From: an uncultured Bacteroidota bacterium
GTDB taxonomy: Bacteria; Bacteroidota; Bacteroidia; Chitinophagales; Chitinophagaceae
Direction: 5' to 3'
Length of the DNA: 64,000 nucleotides
Assembly: GCA_903865435.1 (NCBI GenBank)
Contig: CAIPJS010000023.1
Span: 62,001-126,000, forward strand
Under the pieces are notes generated by a model that did no database searches, was not told the DNA's origin, and saw only the letters and a program-made list of their open reading frames with translations. The position numbers and the translations under genes were made by a program. Positions 28,446-37,641 of this stretch are shown one piece after another (the stretch's first letter is position 1; each line of letters starts with the position of its first letter).

Positions 28446-28973
28446 ATGACACAAGATCCACGTTATCCCATTGGTAAATTCGAAGCCATGCCTTTTACAG
28501 AAGCTACAAAAAAAGCTTGGATACATGAAATAAGAATTGCACCCACCAATTTAGAATTGACTTTGCAACATTTGGATAAAGCCCAATTGGATACACCTTA
28601 CAGAGAAGGGGGTTGGACTGTTCAACAAGTGGTTCATCATTTGGCAGACAGTCACATGAATGCATTTATACGTTTTAAATTGGCTTTGACCGAGGAAGTG
28701 CCACCCATTAAAACATATGACGAAAAAGCCTGGGTCAATACAGCAGATGCATTGTTAACGCCCATCAATTATTCTTCTACCATTTTGCATGCATTGCATG
28801 AGCGTTGGGCGAATCTATTGGAATCAATGACGGATGAACAATGGCAAAGAAAATTATTTCATCCAGTACGCAATGCCGAAGTAAGTTTATGGGATATGCT
28901 TTCTATTTATTCATGGCATGGCAAACACCATATCGCACATATTAAAAATTTATGTGAGCAAAAAGGCTGGTAA
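28446..28973 (+). CDS. YfiT/DinB-family putative bacillithiol S-transferase
   Basis: The 175-residue four-helix DinB-fold protein matches the YfiT group: RYPIGKF at the start, YREGGWTVQQVVHHLADSH, IRFKLALTEE and the closing SWHGKHHIAHI. The three metal-binding His are kept. Members of this group, including BstA, transfer bacillithiol to electrophiles; a bshB1 gene and a bacilliredoxin elsewhere in this window agree with that. An ATG three codons after an in-frame TTG was used. It ends exactly where convergent folC ends. Confidence 0.85.
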   Translation: MTQDPRYPIGKFEAMPFTEATKKAWIHEIRIAPTNLELTLQHLDKAQLDTPYREGGWTVQQVVHHLADSHMNAFIRFKLALTEEVPPIKTYDEKAWVNTADALLTPINYSSTILHALHERWANLLESMTDEQWQRKLFHPVRNAEVSLWDMLSIYSWHGKHHIAHIKNLCEQKGW

Positions 28974-30299
28974 TTAGTTAAATAGTTTTCTATCTACTTC
29001 TGCAACTAAGTAAACGCTACCAATAACTAAAATCAAATCGGTAGGGAAGGCATTTTGTTTGGCAACTTGGATGGCATTATTGACATCTACATAGCATTTA
29101 CCTTTCAATCCAAGCGCATTTCCTTTTTCTGCAAGTTCAGTTGAAGCAAGGGCTCTAGGGATATTGGATTGTGTATAATAATAATTAGCTTTTGTAGGCA
29201 ATAATTTTAATACAGCTTCCACATCTTTGTCTTTTACCATTCCGGTGACGATGTGCAAATGATCATAATGCATCGTTGCCAACTGATCCAACATGGCTGT
29301 AATACCATGTTCGTTATGGGCAACATCCAAAACAAGATGGGGGGAAGATTGTAAACATTCCCAACGGCCCATCAATCCTGTTGTTTTTTTTACCTGCGTT
29401 AAAGCGCTACGCATATTTTCAGCATTGATATTCCAACCCATGTCTGCTAATAATTGCGCAGCTACTATTACTCCTTTTAAATTTTTTGCTTGATATTTTC
29501 CTGGCAGATCGCAAGCGATGGTGAAACTTTCTGGAAATAGGGGGGCCTTTAATAAATGAAACAAAGGTTGATTGAATGAAAAGTGAGCGCTATCCCAATT
29601 GTTTTCAAAATGAGTTGCCGTTAAAAAGTTTTCGCTAAAATAAATCGGTGCATGGACTGCTTGAGCTTTATTTTCAAAAACTTTTGTAGTAGCCTCAATG
29701 CGTTCGCTAATGACCACGGGCACATTTTGTTTGATGATGCCTGCTTTTTCGGCAGCTATTTGTTCTAAAGTATTGCCCAGTAAATTCATGTGGTCCCAGC
29801 CAATATTGGTAATGATGCTTAAAAGGGGAGTAATGACATTGGTGCTGTCTAATCTTCCACCTAAGCCAGTTTCTATAATGGCAATAGCACATTTTTCTTG
29901 TGCAAAATAATCAAAAGCCATGCCTACAGTAATTTCAAAAAAAGAAGGCTCAATTTTTTCTATGACTGGTTTTATTTTATTGGTGAAATCAATCACAAAT
30001 TCTTGGGTACACATTTCACCATTCACTTTAATTCGTTCTCTAAAATCATATAAATGGGGGGAGGTGTACAATCCAGTCTTATAGCCTGCTGCTTGAAAAA
30101 TGGCTGCCAACATATGGCTGGTAGAACCTTTTCCATTGGTGCCAGCAACATGAATGGTTTTGATTTTATCTTGAGGGTTGTCTAAAAATTTACAAATCTC
30201 AAGCGTATTGTACAAATCATTTTTAATGGCTGCTGCACCAATTCTACTAAATAATGGAAGGCGACTGTATAAATAGTCGATGGATGCTTGATAAGACAT
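28974..30299 (-). CDS. folC: Folylpolyglutamate synthase / dihydrofolate synthase FolC
   Basis: The 441-residue Mur-ligase-fold enzyme attaches glutamate to dihydropteroate and to folates. The P-loop HVAGTNGKGSTSHM near residue 50, SPHLYDFRERIKVNG, the ETGLGGRLDSTN block and the C-terminal DVAHNEHG are typical. It is the last gene of a six-gene minus-strand operon, six bases after the TonB-like gene. Because no folP or other folate gene is adjacent, its operon partners appear unrelated in function. Confidence 0.95.
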   Translation of the reverse strand: MSYQASIDYLYSRLPLFSRIGAAAIKNDLYNTLEICKFLDNPQDKIKTIHVAGTNGKGSTSHMLAAIFQAAGYKTGLYTSPHLYDFRERIKVNGEMCTQEFVIDFTNKIKPVIEKIEPSFFEITVGMAFDYFAQEKCAIAIIETGLGGRLDSTNVITPLLSIITNIGWDHMNLLGNTLEQIAAEKAGIIKQNVPVVISERIEATTKVFENKAQAVHAPIYFSENFLTATHFENNWDSAHFSFNQPLFHLLKAPLFPESFTIACDLPGKYQAKNLKGVIVAAQLLADMGWNINAENMRSALTQVKKTTGLMGRWECLQSSPHLVLDVAHNEHGITAMLDQLATMHYDHLHIVTGMVKDKDVEAVLKLLPTKANYYYTQSNIPRALASTELAEKGNALGLKGKCYVDVNNAIQVAKQNAFPTDLILVIGSVYLVAEVDRKLFN

Positions 30300-30305
30300 A
30301 TTGTA

Positions 30306-31088
30306 TTATTGAACTTCGAATTTAAACTTAACAGTGATCAAGGAACTATGATCGGTGCTATTGAAATTAATTTTAGTTAAGTATTCGACGATGGCATTTT
30401 TATATTTAGGATCGTTGGAAGAGGAGCCTTTCACAATTTGTATAAATTTTCCTTGACCCGATGGATTCACTTCAATTTCTGCATAAATGGTTGCAGCTTC
30501 CACATCACCATTAAAAGAATAAGCTTTGGTAACATGTCTATCTCCTTTAGTTACAAAAGGGCCCCCAGTTCCCGTATAATTTTTTCCATCAATACTTCCA
30601 TTGGCTGCGCCTTGATCTCCTTTGCCGCCTGCAATGCCCTGGTCTTTGACGTTATTGTAACTGTCTTGATTGTTTCCACCTTTACCATCGCCGCCTGCAT
30701 ATTTTCCCATTAAGGCTTTTGGTTTGGTTGCAGGTGGTAGGGGTAAATTTTTAATATTGGTTTTCGCTTTTTCGGAACGAATGGCTTCGTCATTAGGATC
30801 GTTGGAATGGGAATTTATTTTTACTGCCTTATTAATGGCCGTTGCTTTTACTTTTTTACTCGATCCTACTTCAGGTGCTGGGGCTTCTTTGCTTTTTGGA
30901 GCTATATCGCCAAGGCCAGTGCTACTGTTGCCTAAATTCACTTCCATATAAGAGGCTTCTGGCGGCACAATACTAGGAGCCGCTTGCTGCCAATGCATTA
31001 CTACAAACAATAAAGACAAGACAATGCATATTAAAATAGTGTACACACCAGCTTTAATATTTTTTTCTTGTTCGAAACTTAATTGCAT
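30306..31088 (-). CDS. TonB-like energy transducer
   Basis: The 260-residue protein has one N-terminal membrane helix (about 12-28, VYTILICIVLSLLFVV), a long Pro/Lys/Gly-rich periplasmic linker (about 40-185) and a C-terminal domain of mixed strands ending in the ITVKFKFEV-like tail. This matches TonB family proteins, which pass proton-motive energy from ExbB/ExbD to outer-membrane receptors. No exbBD or receptor gene is adjacent. It is nine bases after the TSUP gene. Confidence 0.78.
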   Translation of the reverse strand: MQLSFEQEKNIKAGVYTILICIVLSLLFVVMHWQQAAPSIVPPEASYMEVNLGNSSTGLGDIAPKSKEAPAPEVGSSKKVKATAINKAVKINSHSNDPNDEAIRSEKAKTNIKNLPLPPATKPKALMGKYAGGDGKGGNNQDSYNNVKDQGIAGGKGDQGAANGSIDGKNYTGTGGPFVTKGDRHVTKAYSFNGDVEAATIYAEIEVNPSGQGKFIQIVKGSSSNDPKYKNAIVEYLTKINFNSTDHSSLITVKFKFEVQ

Positions 31089-31097
31089 GTTATAAAA

Positions 31098-31859
31098 TTA
31101 ATGCAAAAAAACATCATAACCCAATCTGCAAAGGGTAGCAATCATTACAATTAGGAAAAAGCTTCTTATAAACTTATTGCCTTTGGCAATAGCCATTTTA
31201 GAACCTAAAAAACCACCTAATGCATTGCAAATAGCCATAGGTAGGGCCAGTGACCACATAATCGAGCCCTTTAAAACAAATAAAAGTATTGAACCCATAT
31301 TGGTGGCTAGATTGACCACTTTAGCATGTGCGTTGGATTGAAGAAAATCAAATCCGAGCACACTAATAAAAGCCAGCACCAATAAGCTGCCGGCACCCGG
31401 TCCAATAAATCCGTCATAAAAACCAATCACCAAACAAATCAAAGCACCTTTGTACCATTTGAATTTAAAATGAGTGCTTTGAATTTCAAGACCTAAATTT
31501 TTATTGGTATAAGTATAACTTGCAATGAAGACCAATATGATAAAAATTACCGGCTTCATAAAAGCATTAGTTACTATGGTCAAACAGTAGGATCCAGTAA
31601 AAGCTGCTACAAAAGCAATGCTTGTAAAAAGCAATAACCTTGGCAATGGAATTTTTACTTTTTTTAAATACTGTCTGGCTGCAAAAAAAGTTCCAGTAAA
31701 AGATGGAATTTTCAGAGAACCAATGACTCTAGAAATGGGTTCGTGTGGGAACAAGATAATTCCTGCAGGGGTTTGTATGAGTCCACCCCCTCCAACAATG
31801 GCATCCACAAATCCAGCAACAAATGCAATGCAACATAAAATAATCACTGTTGAACTCAT
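31098..31859 (-). CDS. TSUP (TauE/SafE) family permease
   Basis: The 253-residue membrane protein has seven or eight hydrophobic segments and the family marks AGFVDAIVGGGGLIQTPA at the start and GFYDGFIGPGAGSLLVL in the middle, whose repeat shows the internal duplication. TSUP proteins export or import small sulfur or organic anions such as sulfite or sulfoacetate; the substrate here is unknown. It follows EamA by eight bases. Confidence 0.9.
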   Translation of the reverse strand: MSSTVIILCCIAFVAGFVDAIVGGGGLIQTPAGIILFPHEPISRVIGSLKIPSFTGTFFAARQYLKKVKIPLPRLLLFTSIAFVAAFTGSYCLTIVTNAFMKPVIFIILVFIASYTYTNKNLGLEIQSTHFKFKWYKGALICLVIGFYDGFIGPGAGSLLVLAFISVLGFDFLQSNAHAKVVNLATNMGSILLFVLKGSIMWSLALPMAICNALGGFLGSKMAIAKGNKFIRSFFLIVMIATLCRLGYDVFLH

Positions 31860-31867
31860 TGCAGAAA

Positions 31868-32785
31868 TTAGGATTGGTGTACGATGGGTTTACTGGGGCT
31901 TGGCCAAGTATTGATCACAATGCCTGTAATAATAATAAGCCCACTGATAATTTGTGCATTGGAAAATTTTTCATCTAAAAATAAAACGGCTTCAATAGAA
32001 CTAAGAAAAGGAATTAAAGTCCCAAATAAAGCGGCTTTCCCAGCACCAATTTTTTGAATGGCATTGTTCCAAATTAAATAGGAGATGGTAGAGTTGCCAA
32101 TACCAATATATAAGACAATCCAAAGAAGGTGCTTATTGAAAACCACAGGTTGAATAAAATTCATTTCGTAAATGGCAGCTGGTAATAATAAAATAGCGCC
32201 AATAGCAAATAAGACCAATAAGAAACTATTGTTAGAAATGCCTTGAGGTTTTTTACGCACAAAAACATTGTAAATTCCAAAACAAAAACCTGCTAAAATC
32301 ATCCATAAATCTCCAGCGCCAATTTCAAAATGGACGATATTGGATAACTGCCCTTTGGTTAATAAATAAAGCGTACCCAATAAACCTAGAAAGATGCCTG
32401 TGATGTTTTTCCAATGTAATTTTTCATTTACAAAATAGGCAGCCAAGAGTGCTGCTACAATAGGATGCACTGTAGATCCAAAAAGTGCCATATTGATGGC
32501 GGTGGTATAATGGCCTGCTGTATATATTAAAGTATTGTAAACCGAAAAGCCAATGAAACCCATCCAAAAGAAATAAGCTTTATTGGCTTTGAAAATTGGC
32601 ATTTCATTTTTTAAATTTTTATACGCAAAAGGAAACATGCAAATAGTAGCTACTGTCCATCTAAAAAAAGCCAAACTTAATGGGCCTGATAAATGAATGG
32701 CATAACGGGATACAATAAAATTACCCGACCAGATCACACTAGAAGTAATGGCAAGTGCTGCGCCTATTTGATTTTGTCTTCTCAA
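31868..32785 (-). CDS. EamA/DMT-family transporter
   Basis: The 305-residue protein has ten hydrophobic segments in two EamA repeats (GNFIVSRYAIHLSGPLSLAFFRW and the second half after about residue 150). The family exports amino acids, metabolites or nucleotide sugars. The start is TTG, overlapping the TGA stop of the radical SAM gene (TTGA), so translation is likely coupled to it. This suggests that it might export that enzyme's product (inference). Confidence 0.88.
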   Translation of the reverse strand: MRRQNQIGAALAITSSVIWSGNFIVSRYAIHLSGPLSLAFFRWTVATICMFPFAYKNLKNEMPIFKANKAYFFWMGFIGFSVYNTLIYTAGHYTTAINMALFGSTVHPIVAALLAAYFVNEKLHWKNITGIFLGLLGTLYLLTKGQLSNIVHFEIGAGDLWMILAGFCFGIYNVFVRKKPQGISNNSFLLVLFAIGAILLLPAAIYEMNFIQPVVFNKHLLWIVLYIGIGNSTISYLIWNNAIQKIGAGKAALFGTLIPFLSSIEAVLFLDEKFSNAQIISGLIIITGIVINTWPSPSKPIVHQS

Positions 32786-34083
32786 TGGTGTGCAAAGTTT
32801 TGAGTAAAATCGCCTTTAATTCTTTCAATAGGTGGGTTGTAATAACCAAATTTCAAATTAGGAAATTCTTCATGAATTAAATCCATCATTTGTTTGATAC
32901 CCATAATTTCTCCCATATCAGTCACCCCAATTTTTCCTAAATACCAATCGGGATCAATATTAAAATTGCGCCATTGAATCATTTTTAAATTGGTATCTCT
33001 GATGAATTTTCTTAAAGCTTCATATTCTTCTACACTATCGGTCATGCCAGGAAAAACAAAATAATTAATGCTAGTCCATTTACCTGCAGCAGACATTACA
33101 CGTACGCTTTCTTTAATATCTGCAAAAGTATAATTGTTGGGGCGGTAATAAGCATTGTAAATATTTTCACGTACCGAATTGGTACTAACTCTTAAACTAT
33201 CCAATCCTGCTTCTGCTAAAATTTTAACGGCTACTGGATTAGAACCATTGGAATTAATATTGATACTTCCTTTACCTGTATGTTTTCGAATTTCAATAAT
33301 GGCTTCTTTGATGGTTTCCCACATTAATAAAGGTTCTCCTTCGCACCCTTGACCAAAACTTACAATAGGGAAAGGAGCGGTCATCAAATGGGGCACGGTG
33401 TATTCCACTACTTCAGCAGCGGTAGGTCTGAATACCAAACGTTCTTGGTTAGAAATAATTTCTTCTTCAATAGGTTGAAAAGAAATACATCCAATACAAT
33501 TGGCATTACAAGCAGGAGATATTGGAATAGGACATTCCCATCTGCCCATGGCAAAATTTCTGGCAGCAGGACAATGATAGGTCATGCAACAATTTTCCAT
33601 TAAATGTTTCACCAATCTATTTTGACTATAGGTCTCCAGTAATTTACTTGTTCCTGTTTCAATTATTTTTTGGTCATACCCTTCGCAATCCTGTCGAATG
33701 TCTTTTTCAATTCGAACAGCAGGTACATAATTTTTTCCATCCTGCCAGCCCACAGCAGTATAGCAAAATAAAGGAAGTGTAGGGGCATTGGGTAAGGTTT
33801 CGTAAGCGGCGACATACAAACCAGTATGCGCAGGTGGAATGAATGCAGCAACGGCCCAGCCTTTTTCACAAACACGCATTTCGCCAGTTTCCACATCAAT
33901 GCCAATGCCTCTTCGCTCAGGCAATTCATATAAACTTCCACCATTGGGTAATTCCATCCAATCTTCTAATGGAATGGGATATGCATCCCAACCCGCCCGG
34001 CCTGTAACATACAAACTGGTGTCTTCAAATATTTGGCCTTTGCCATCAGAATATAAAATATAAGGGGAGCTTTGTAACGACAT
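32782..34083 (-). CDS. Uncharacterised radical SAM protein
   Basis: The 433-residue protein has the radical SAM cluster motif CNANCIGC at about residues 192-199, followed by the GEPLL, NSNGSNP and RVSTNS beta-barrel segments. An extra Cys group precedes it (ENCCMTYHCPA, then WECPIP), which could hold a second iron-sulfur cluster. The first 160 residues resemble no family I recognise. It lies 16 bases after a small membrane protein gene and overlaps an EamA transporter gene. Its substrate is unknown; it may modify a small molecule or peptide. Confidence 0.85.
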   Translation of the reverse strand: MSLQSSPYILYSDGKGQIFEDTSLYVTGRAGWDAYPIPLEDWMELPNGGSLYELPERRGIGIDVETGEMRVCEKGWAVAAFIPPAHTGLYVAAYETLPNAPTLPLFCYTAVGWQDGKNYVPAVRIEKDIRQDCEGYDQKIIETGTSKLLETYSQNRLVKHLMENCCMTYHCPAARNFAMGRWECPIPISPACNANCIGCISFQPIEEEIISNQERLVFRPTAAEVVEYTVPHLMTAPFPIVSFGQGCEGEPLLMWETIKEAIIEIRKHTGKGSININSNGSNPVAVKILAEAGLDSLRVSTNSVRENIYNAYYRPNNYTFADIKESVRVMSAAGKWTSINYFVFPGMTDSVEEYEALRKFIRDTNLKMIQWRNFNIDPDWYLGKIGVTDMGEIMGIKQMMDLIHEEFPNLKFGYYNPPIERIKGDFTQNFAHH

Positions 34084-34099
34084 TGGGTAAAGGTATCAA

Positions 34100-34666
34100 T
34101 TAGGATTTAATTAAATTGGAATTGGAAATTTGTTGCGCACAAAAGGCATTAAATTCTTGGGTAATGGCTGCAGTTACAGGTTCATTGATTTGTTTTTGTA
34201 TCAATTTATTGTTTTTAAAATCGATCGTGATCAAATCGTCTTTGATAAGTGCATTTTGAACCAAATTCCAGGAATAATATTTTTTAGGAAAAGTGTTGAT
34301 GACAAGGCCTGCAGGGTCAAAAGCGAGTTCATAGGGGAATTTTACTTGTCTTTCAAATAAGGCCCCAATCAAAAAGATGCCTGCAATCAACAATCCATTG
34401 GGTTGTAAAAACCAGCCCCAGGAAGCCAATAATAAACCCAACCGATAATAGGGCAAGCCGCCTCTTTTTCTTTGAAATAAGCAAAAAATCCACCAGCTTA
34501 TAAAAGAAGTCATGATGGCGAAAATCAATGCTGGCTTAGGGAAAAGGCCCAAATAAATGGAATATGAAAAGGCTAGAACAGATATCAAAAGCATAAATTG
34601 GCTAATTCGGTCTACGTTTTTAAAATCGGGACTTTTGCAAACAATGATATAATCAAAAACACGCAT
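34100..34666 (-). CDS. Uncharacterised membrane protein
   Basis: A 188-residue protein with about three or four hydrophobic segments in the first 115 residues (MLLISVLAFSYSIYLGL, ALIFAIMTSFISWWIF, LLIAGIFLIGALF) and a soluble C-terminal part. The layout resembles short PH-like membrane proteins, but no family is certain. It is the first gene of the six-gene minus operon ending with folC and diverges from ccmE. Confidence 0.7.
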   Translation of the reverse strand: MRVFDYIIVCKSPDFKNVDRISQFMLLISVLAFSYSIYLGLFPKPALIFAIMTSFISWWIFCLFQRKRGGLPYYRLGLLLASWGWFLQPNGLLIAGIFLIGALFERQVKFPYELAFDPAGLVINTFPKKYYSWNLVQNALIKDDLITIDFKNNKLIQKQINEPVTAAITQEFNAFCAQQISNSNLIKS

Positions 34667-34693
34667 ATAAATTTAGTTTCTAGTGGAGTAATA

Positions 34694-34727
34694 TTTGGTG
34701 CAATTTAAGCCCATTTGGTTAACTTTG
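34694..34727 (+). promoter_or_regulatory. Promoter of ccmE, candidate leaderless start
   Basis: TTTG, 22 bases and TAACTTTG precede ccmE. The -7 element ends only four bases before the ATG, so transcription would begin at or next to the start codon. Confidence 0.55.
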
Positions 34728-34731
34728 CACT

Positions 34732-35142
34732 ATGAAGAAAACACATCTTATTTTATTAGTATTGATTGCAGCTGCAATTGTTGTTTTGGTTAGCTATACG
34801 GGCGATTTAAGTAGTTATGAAACCATTGGCTCTGCGAAGCAAAAAGAAGGCAAATTTGTGAACTTGATTGTGAAAATGGATAAGTCTAAAGCGGTGCAAT
34901 ATGACCCTGCCAAAGACCCCAATTTGTTGGAATTTAATGTGCAAGACAGTTTAGGTGGTAAAATTGCGGTGGTTTATCACAATACCATGCCAACTGATAT
35001 GGAAAAATCGGAAAGATTGGTATTGAAAGGTAAAGTACAAGGAGATCATTTTGAATGTTCTGCGATTGTGATGAAATGCCCTTCTAAATACAAGGACAAT
35101 CCCAATGCGTTGAAAGATCAACCCGTAACCATTAGCAATTAA
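34732..35142 (+). CDS. ccmE: Cytochrome c maturation protein CcmE (CxxxY variant)
   Basis: The 136-residue haem chaperone has an N-terminal membrane anchor (about 6-22) and an OB-fold periplasmic domain. Typical CcmE binds haem through a His in a HxxxY motif. Here the site reads KCPSKY, so Cys116 replaces the His, with Tyr120 kept (CxxxY), as known for some deltaproteobacterial and archaeal CcmE proteins. It precedes ccmF by 16 bases. No other ccm genes are nearby. Confidence 0.9.
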   Translation: MKKTHLILLVLIAAAIVVLVSYTGDLSSYETIGSAKQKEGKFVNLIVKMDKSKAVQYDPAKDPNLLEFNVQDSLGGKIAVVYHNTMPTDMEKSERLVLKGKVQGDHFECSAIVMKCPSKYKDNPNALKDQPVTISN

Positions 35143-35158
35143 TAATTTAATTAGGTAA

Positions 35159-37597
35159 ATGAATACAACAAAATTTATTGGTGAGCAATTGCTGCCTGGA
35201 CAAATAGGTTATTTTTTAACGATACTTAGTTTAGTGGCATCATTAATGGCCACATTTGCATTTGCAAAAGCTTTTTTTTCAAAAGAACTTTCGGTACAGA
35301 GTCAATGGAATAAACTGGCTAAAATTGCTTTTTATATCGAAGCGGTTTCGGTCTTTTCTTGTTTTATTGTTCTTTTCTATATTATTTCCAATCATTTGTT
35401 TGAATACAAATATGCCTACTTGCATAGTGATAAGAATTTACCCTTTCAATATTTATTAAGTTGTTTTTGGGAAGGGCAGGAAGGCAGTTTTTTACTTTGG
35501 AGTTTTTGGCATTGTGTATTAGGAATGTTTGTATTGACAAGATTAAAAAGATGGAACAACAATATCAATGGGATAATGATGGTATTGAATTTTGTTCAGT
35601 TTGTACTTGCCACCATGGTAGTGGGGTTATTTATTTTTGATGCTAAATTAGGCAGTAGTCCTTTTTTGTTGTTAAGAGAAGAAATGAATTGGCCCATACT
35701 TTCTCGTCCCGATTATTTACACTTAATTAAAGATGGTACAGGTTTAAATACATTATTACAGAATTATTGGATGGTGATTCATCCACCTATATTATTTTTA
35801 GGTTTTGCCTCTACGACGATTCCATTTGCATTTGCAGTGGTGGGCTTAATTAAAAAAGAACATGATTGGATGGACCTTTGTATGCCATGGGCAAGTTTTT
35901 CGGCAGGTATATTAGGATTGGGCATTATGATGGGTGCAGCTTGGGCTTATGAGAGTTTAACCTTTGGGGGTTATTGGGCCTGGGATCCGGTAGAAAATGC
36001 ATCATTAGTGCCATGGCTTACCTTGGTATCGGCCATACATGCTTGTATTATTTATAGAAAAACTGGAAGCAGTTTAAAAACTACTTATCTATTTTTTGGC
36101 TTAAGTTTTTTACTTGTTTTGTATTCTACTTTTTTAACAAGAAGTGGCATATTGGGAGATACTTCGGTACATGCTTTTACTGATTTAGGAATGAATACAC
36201 AATTATTAAGCTTCCTATTAATTTTTGTGCTTCCTTACTTTGCGTTATTTTCATTTAGGATGAAGGACATGAAAGCGCCACAAAAAGAGGATGAAATTAA
36301 AAGCAGAGAATTTTGGATGTTGGTAGGGTCTTTAATTTTATTTTTATCTGCCGTAGTCATCATAGCCATTACTTCTATTCCTGTTTTCAATAAATTGTTT
36401 GGAACCAAAATTGCGCCCCCTGAAGATGCGGCTTTTGCACACAATCAAGTGCAGGTATTTGTGGCCATCATCATTGGACTGCTCACGGCAGTTGGGCAGT
36501 ATTTAAAATTCAAAGGAACCACTGGAGATTATTTTAAAGAAAAAATAAAAATACCTTTAATCATTTCAGCAGCACTAAGTGCATTGGTATTTATTTATGT
36601 GGGTGTTAATTTTACAGAAAAGGGCATTGGTTTTACAGGGGCCCTCTACGTAGCATTATTTGCTTCCATCTTTACAGTGGTTGCCAATTTATTTTATTTT
36701 ATTTCTGTTCAAAAAGGAAAATTAAAATCTGCAGGAGCATCCATCGGACATATTGGTTTTGGAATGGTCTTAGTAGGTATATTAATTTCTTCTTCCAATA
36801 AGACTGTATTAAGTTGGAATACGACGGGCATCAGTCCATTGCGTATGGAATCAAAAAAGAATCCGGCCGGCAATCCAAAAGAAAATATTACTTTATTCGA
36901 AGGCATTGCCACAGACATGGGTAAGTACATGGTCACTTATGTAAGAGACACGTTTGATATTTTAGACAAAAGATTTTTTGAATTAAAATTCAAAGAGAAA
37001 AAAACCAAAGAGGAATTTTTCTTGTATCCAGATGTTTTAAAAAATAATAAAGGCATGGAAGGCTTTTCGGCCAATCCATCTTCAAAACATTATTTGCAAA
37101 AAGATATTTTTGTTTACGTTACTTCTTTTCAAGATCATTCTAAAGAAGATACCAGTAGTTTTATACCGCATCAAATTTCGATAGGGGATTCTATTTTTTA
37201 TAGCAATGGCTATATTAAATTAGATAAAGTTTTGGTGAATCCCAATGCCAATAGACCCGCAGGAACTAATGAATTGTTTTTGCAATTGTCTGTCACCTCT
37301 AAAGAAGGGTTAAAGTATCCATCCACACCTAGTATTACTTTGCAAGGCATGAATTTGCAGGCCAATTTAGATACCGTAAAAGCACAGAATTTGGTATTGA
37401 GTTTTAATAAAGTGGTAGATCAGAAAAAAGGAATATTAGAAATAGGGATCAAAGAATCGGCGTCTTTGACGAATTTAATTACTTTAAAAGTATACGAATT
37501 TCCCTATATCAATATTTTATGGACTGGGATCATTGTGATGGTATTTGGTTTCGGCTTGGCCACTTTTAACCGCGTTAAGAAATTTAAGGCCAAATAA
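35159..37597 (+). CDS. ccmF: Haem lyase CcmF
   Basis: An 812-residue polytopic membrane protein of the CcmF/NrfE family that attaches haem to apocytochrome c together with CcmE and CcmH. The tryptophan-rich haem-handling segment GGYWAWDPVENASLVPWL is at about residue 270, flanked by conserved histidines (WMVIHPPILFLGF and later VHAFT). A large periplasmic domain follows at about 550-770, before the last helix. It is longer than typical 640-residue CcmF, mainly in that domain. Cotranscribed with ccmE. Confidence 0.92.
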   Translation: MNTTKFIGEQLLPGQIGYFLTILSLVASLMATFAFAKAFFSKELSVQSQWNKLAKIAFYIEAVSVFSCFIVLFYIISNHLFEYKYAYLHSDKNLPFQYLLSCFWEGQEGSFLLWSFWHCVLGMFVLTRLKRWNNNINGIMMVLNFVQFVLATMVVGLFIFDAKLGSSPFLLLREEMNWPILSRPDYLHLIKDGTGLNTLLQNYWMVIHPPILFLGFASTTIPFAFAVVGLIKKEHDWMDLCMPWASFSAGILGLGIMMGAAWAYESLTFGGYWAWDPVENASLVPWLTLVSAIHACIIYRKTGSSLKTTYLFFGLSFLLVLYSTFLTRSGILGDTSVHAFTDLGMNTQLLSFLLIFVLPYFALFSFRMKDMKAPQKEDEIKSREFWMLVGSLILFLSAVVIIAITSIPVFNKLFGTKIAPPEDAAFAHNQVQVFVAIIIGLLTAVGQYLKFKGTTGDYFKEKIKIPLIISAALSALVFIYVGVNFTEKGIGFTGALYVALFASIFTVVANLFYFISVQKGKLKSAGASIGHIGFGMVLVGILISSSNKTVLSWNTTGISPLRMESKKNPAGNPKENITLFEGIATDMGKYMVTYVRDTFDILDKRFFELKFKEKKTKEEFFLYPDVLKNNKGMEGFSANPSSKHYLQKDIFVYVTSFQDHSKEDTSSFIPHQISIGDSIFYSNGYIKLDKVLVNPNANRPAGTNELFLQLSVTSKEGLKYPSTPSITLQGMNLQANLDTVKAQNLVLSFNKVVDQKKGILEIGIKESASLTNLITLKVYEFPYINILWTGIIVMVFGFGLATFNRVKKFKAK

Positions 37598-37641
37598 AGG
37601 GTTAAAAAGGTTACTTTTTTTAATTTAGCGTATCAAATAAT

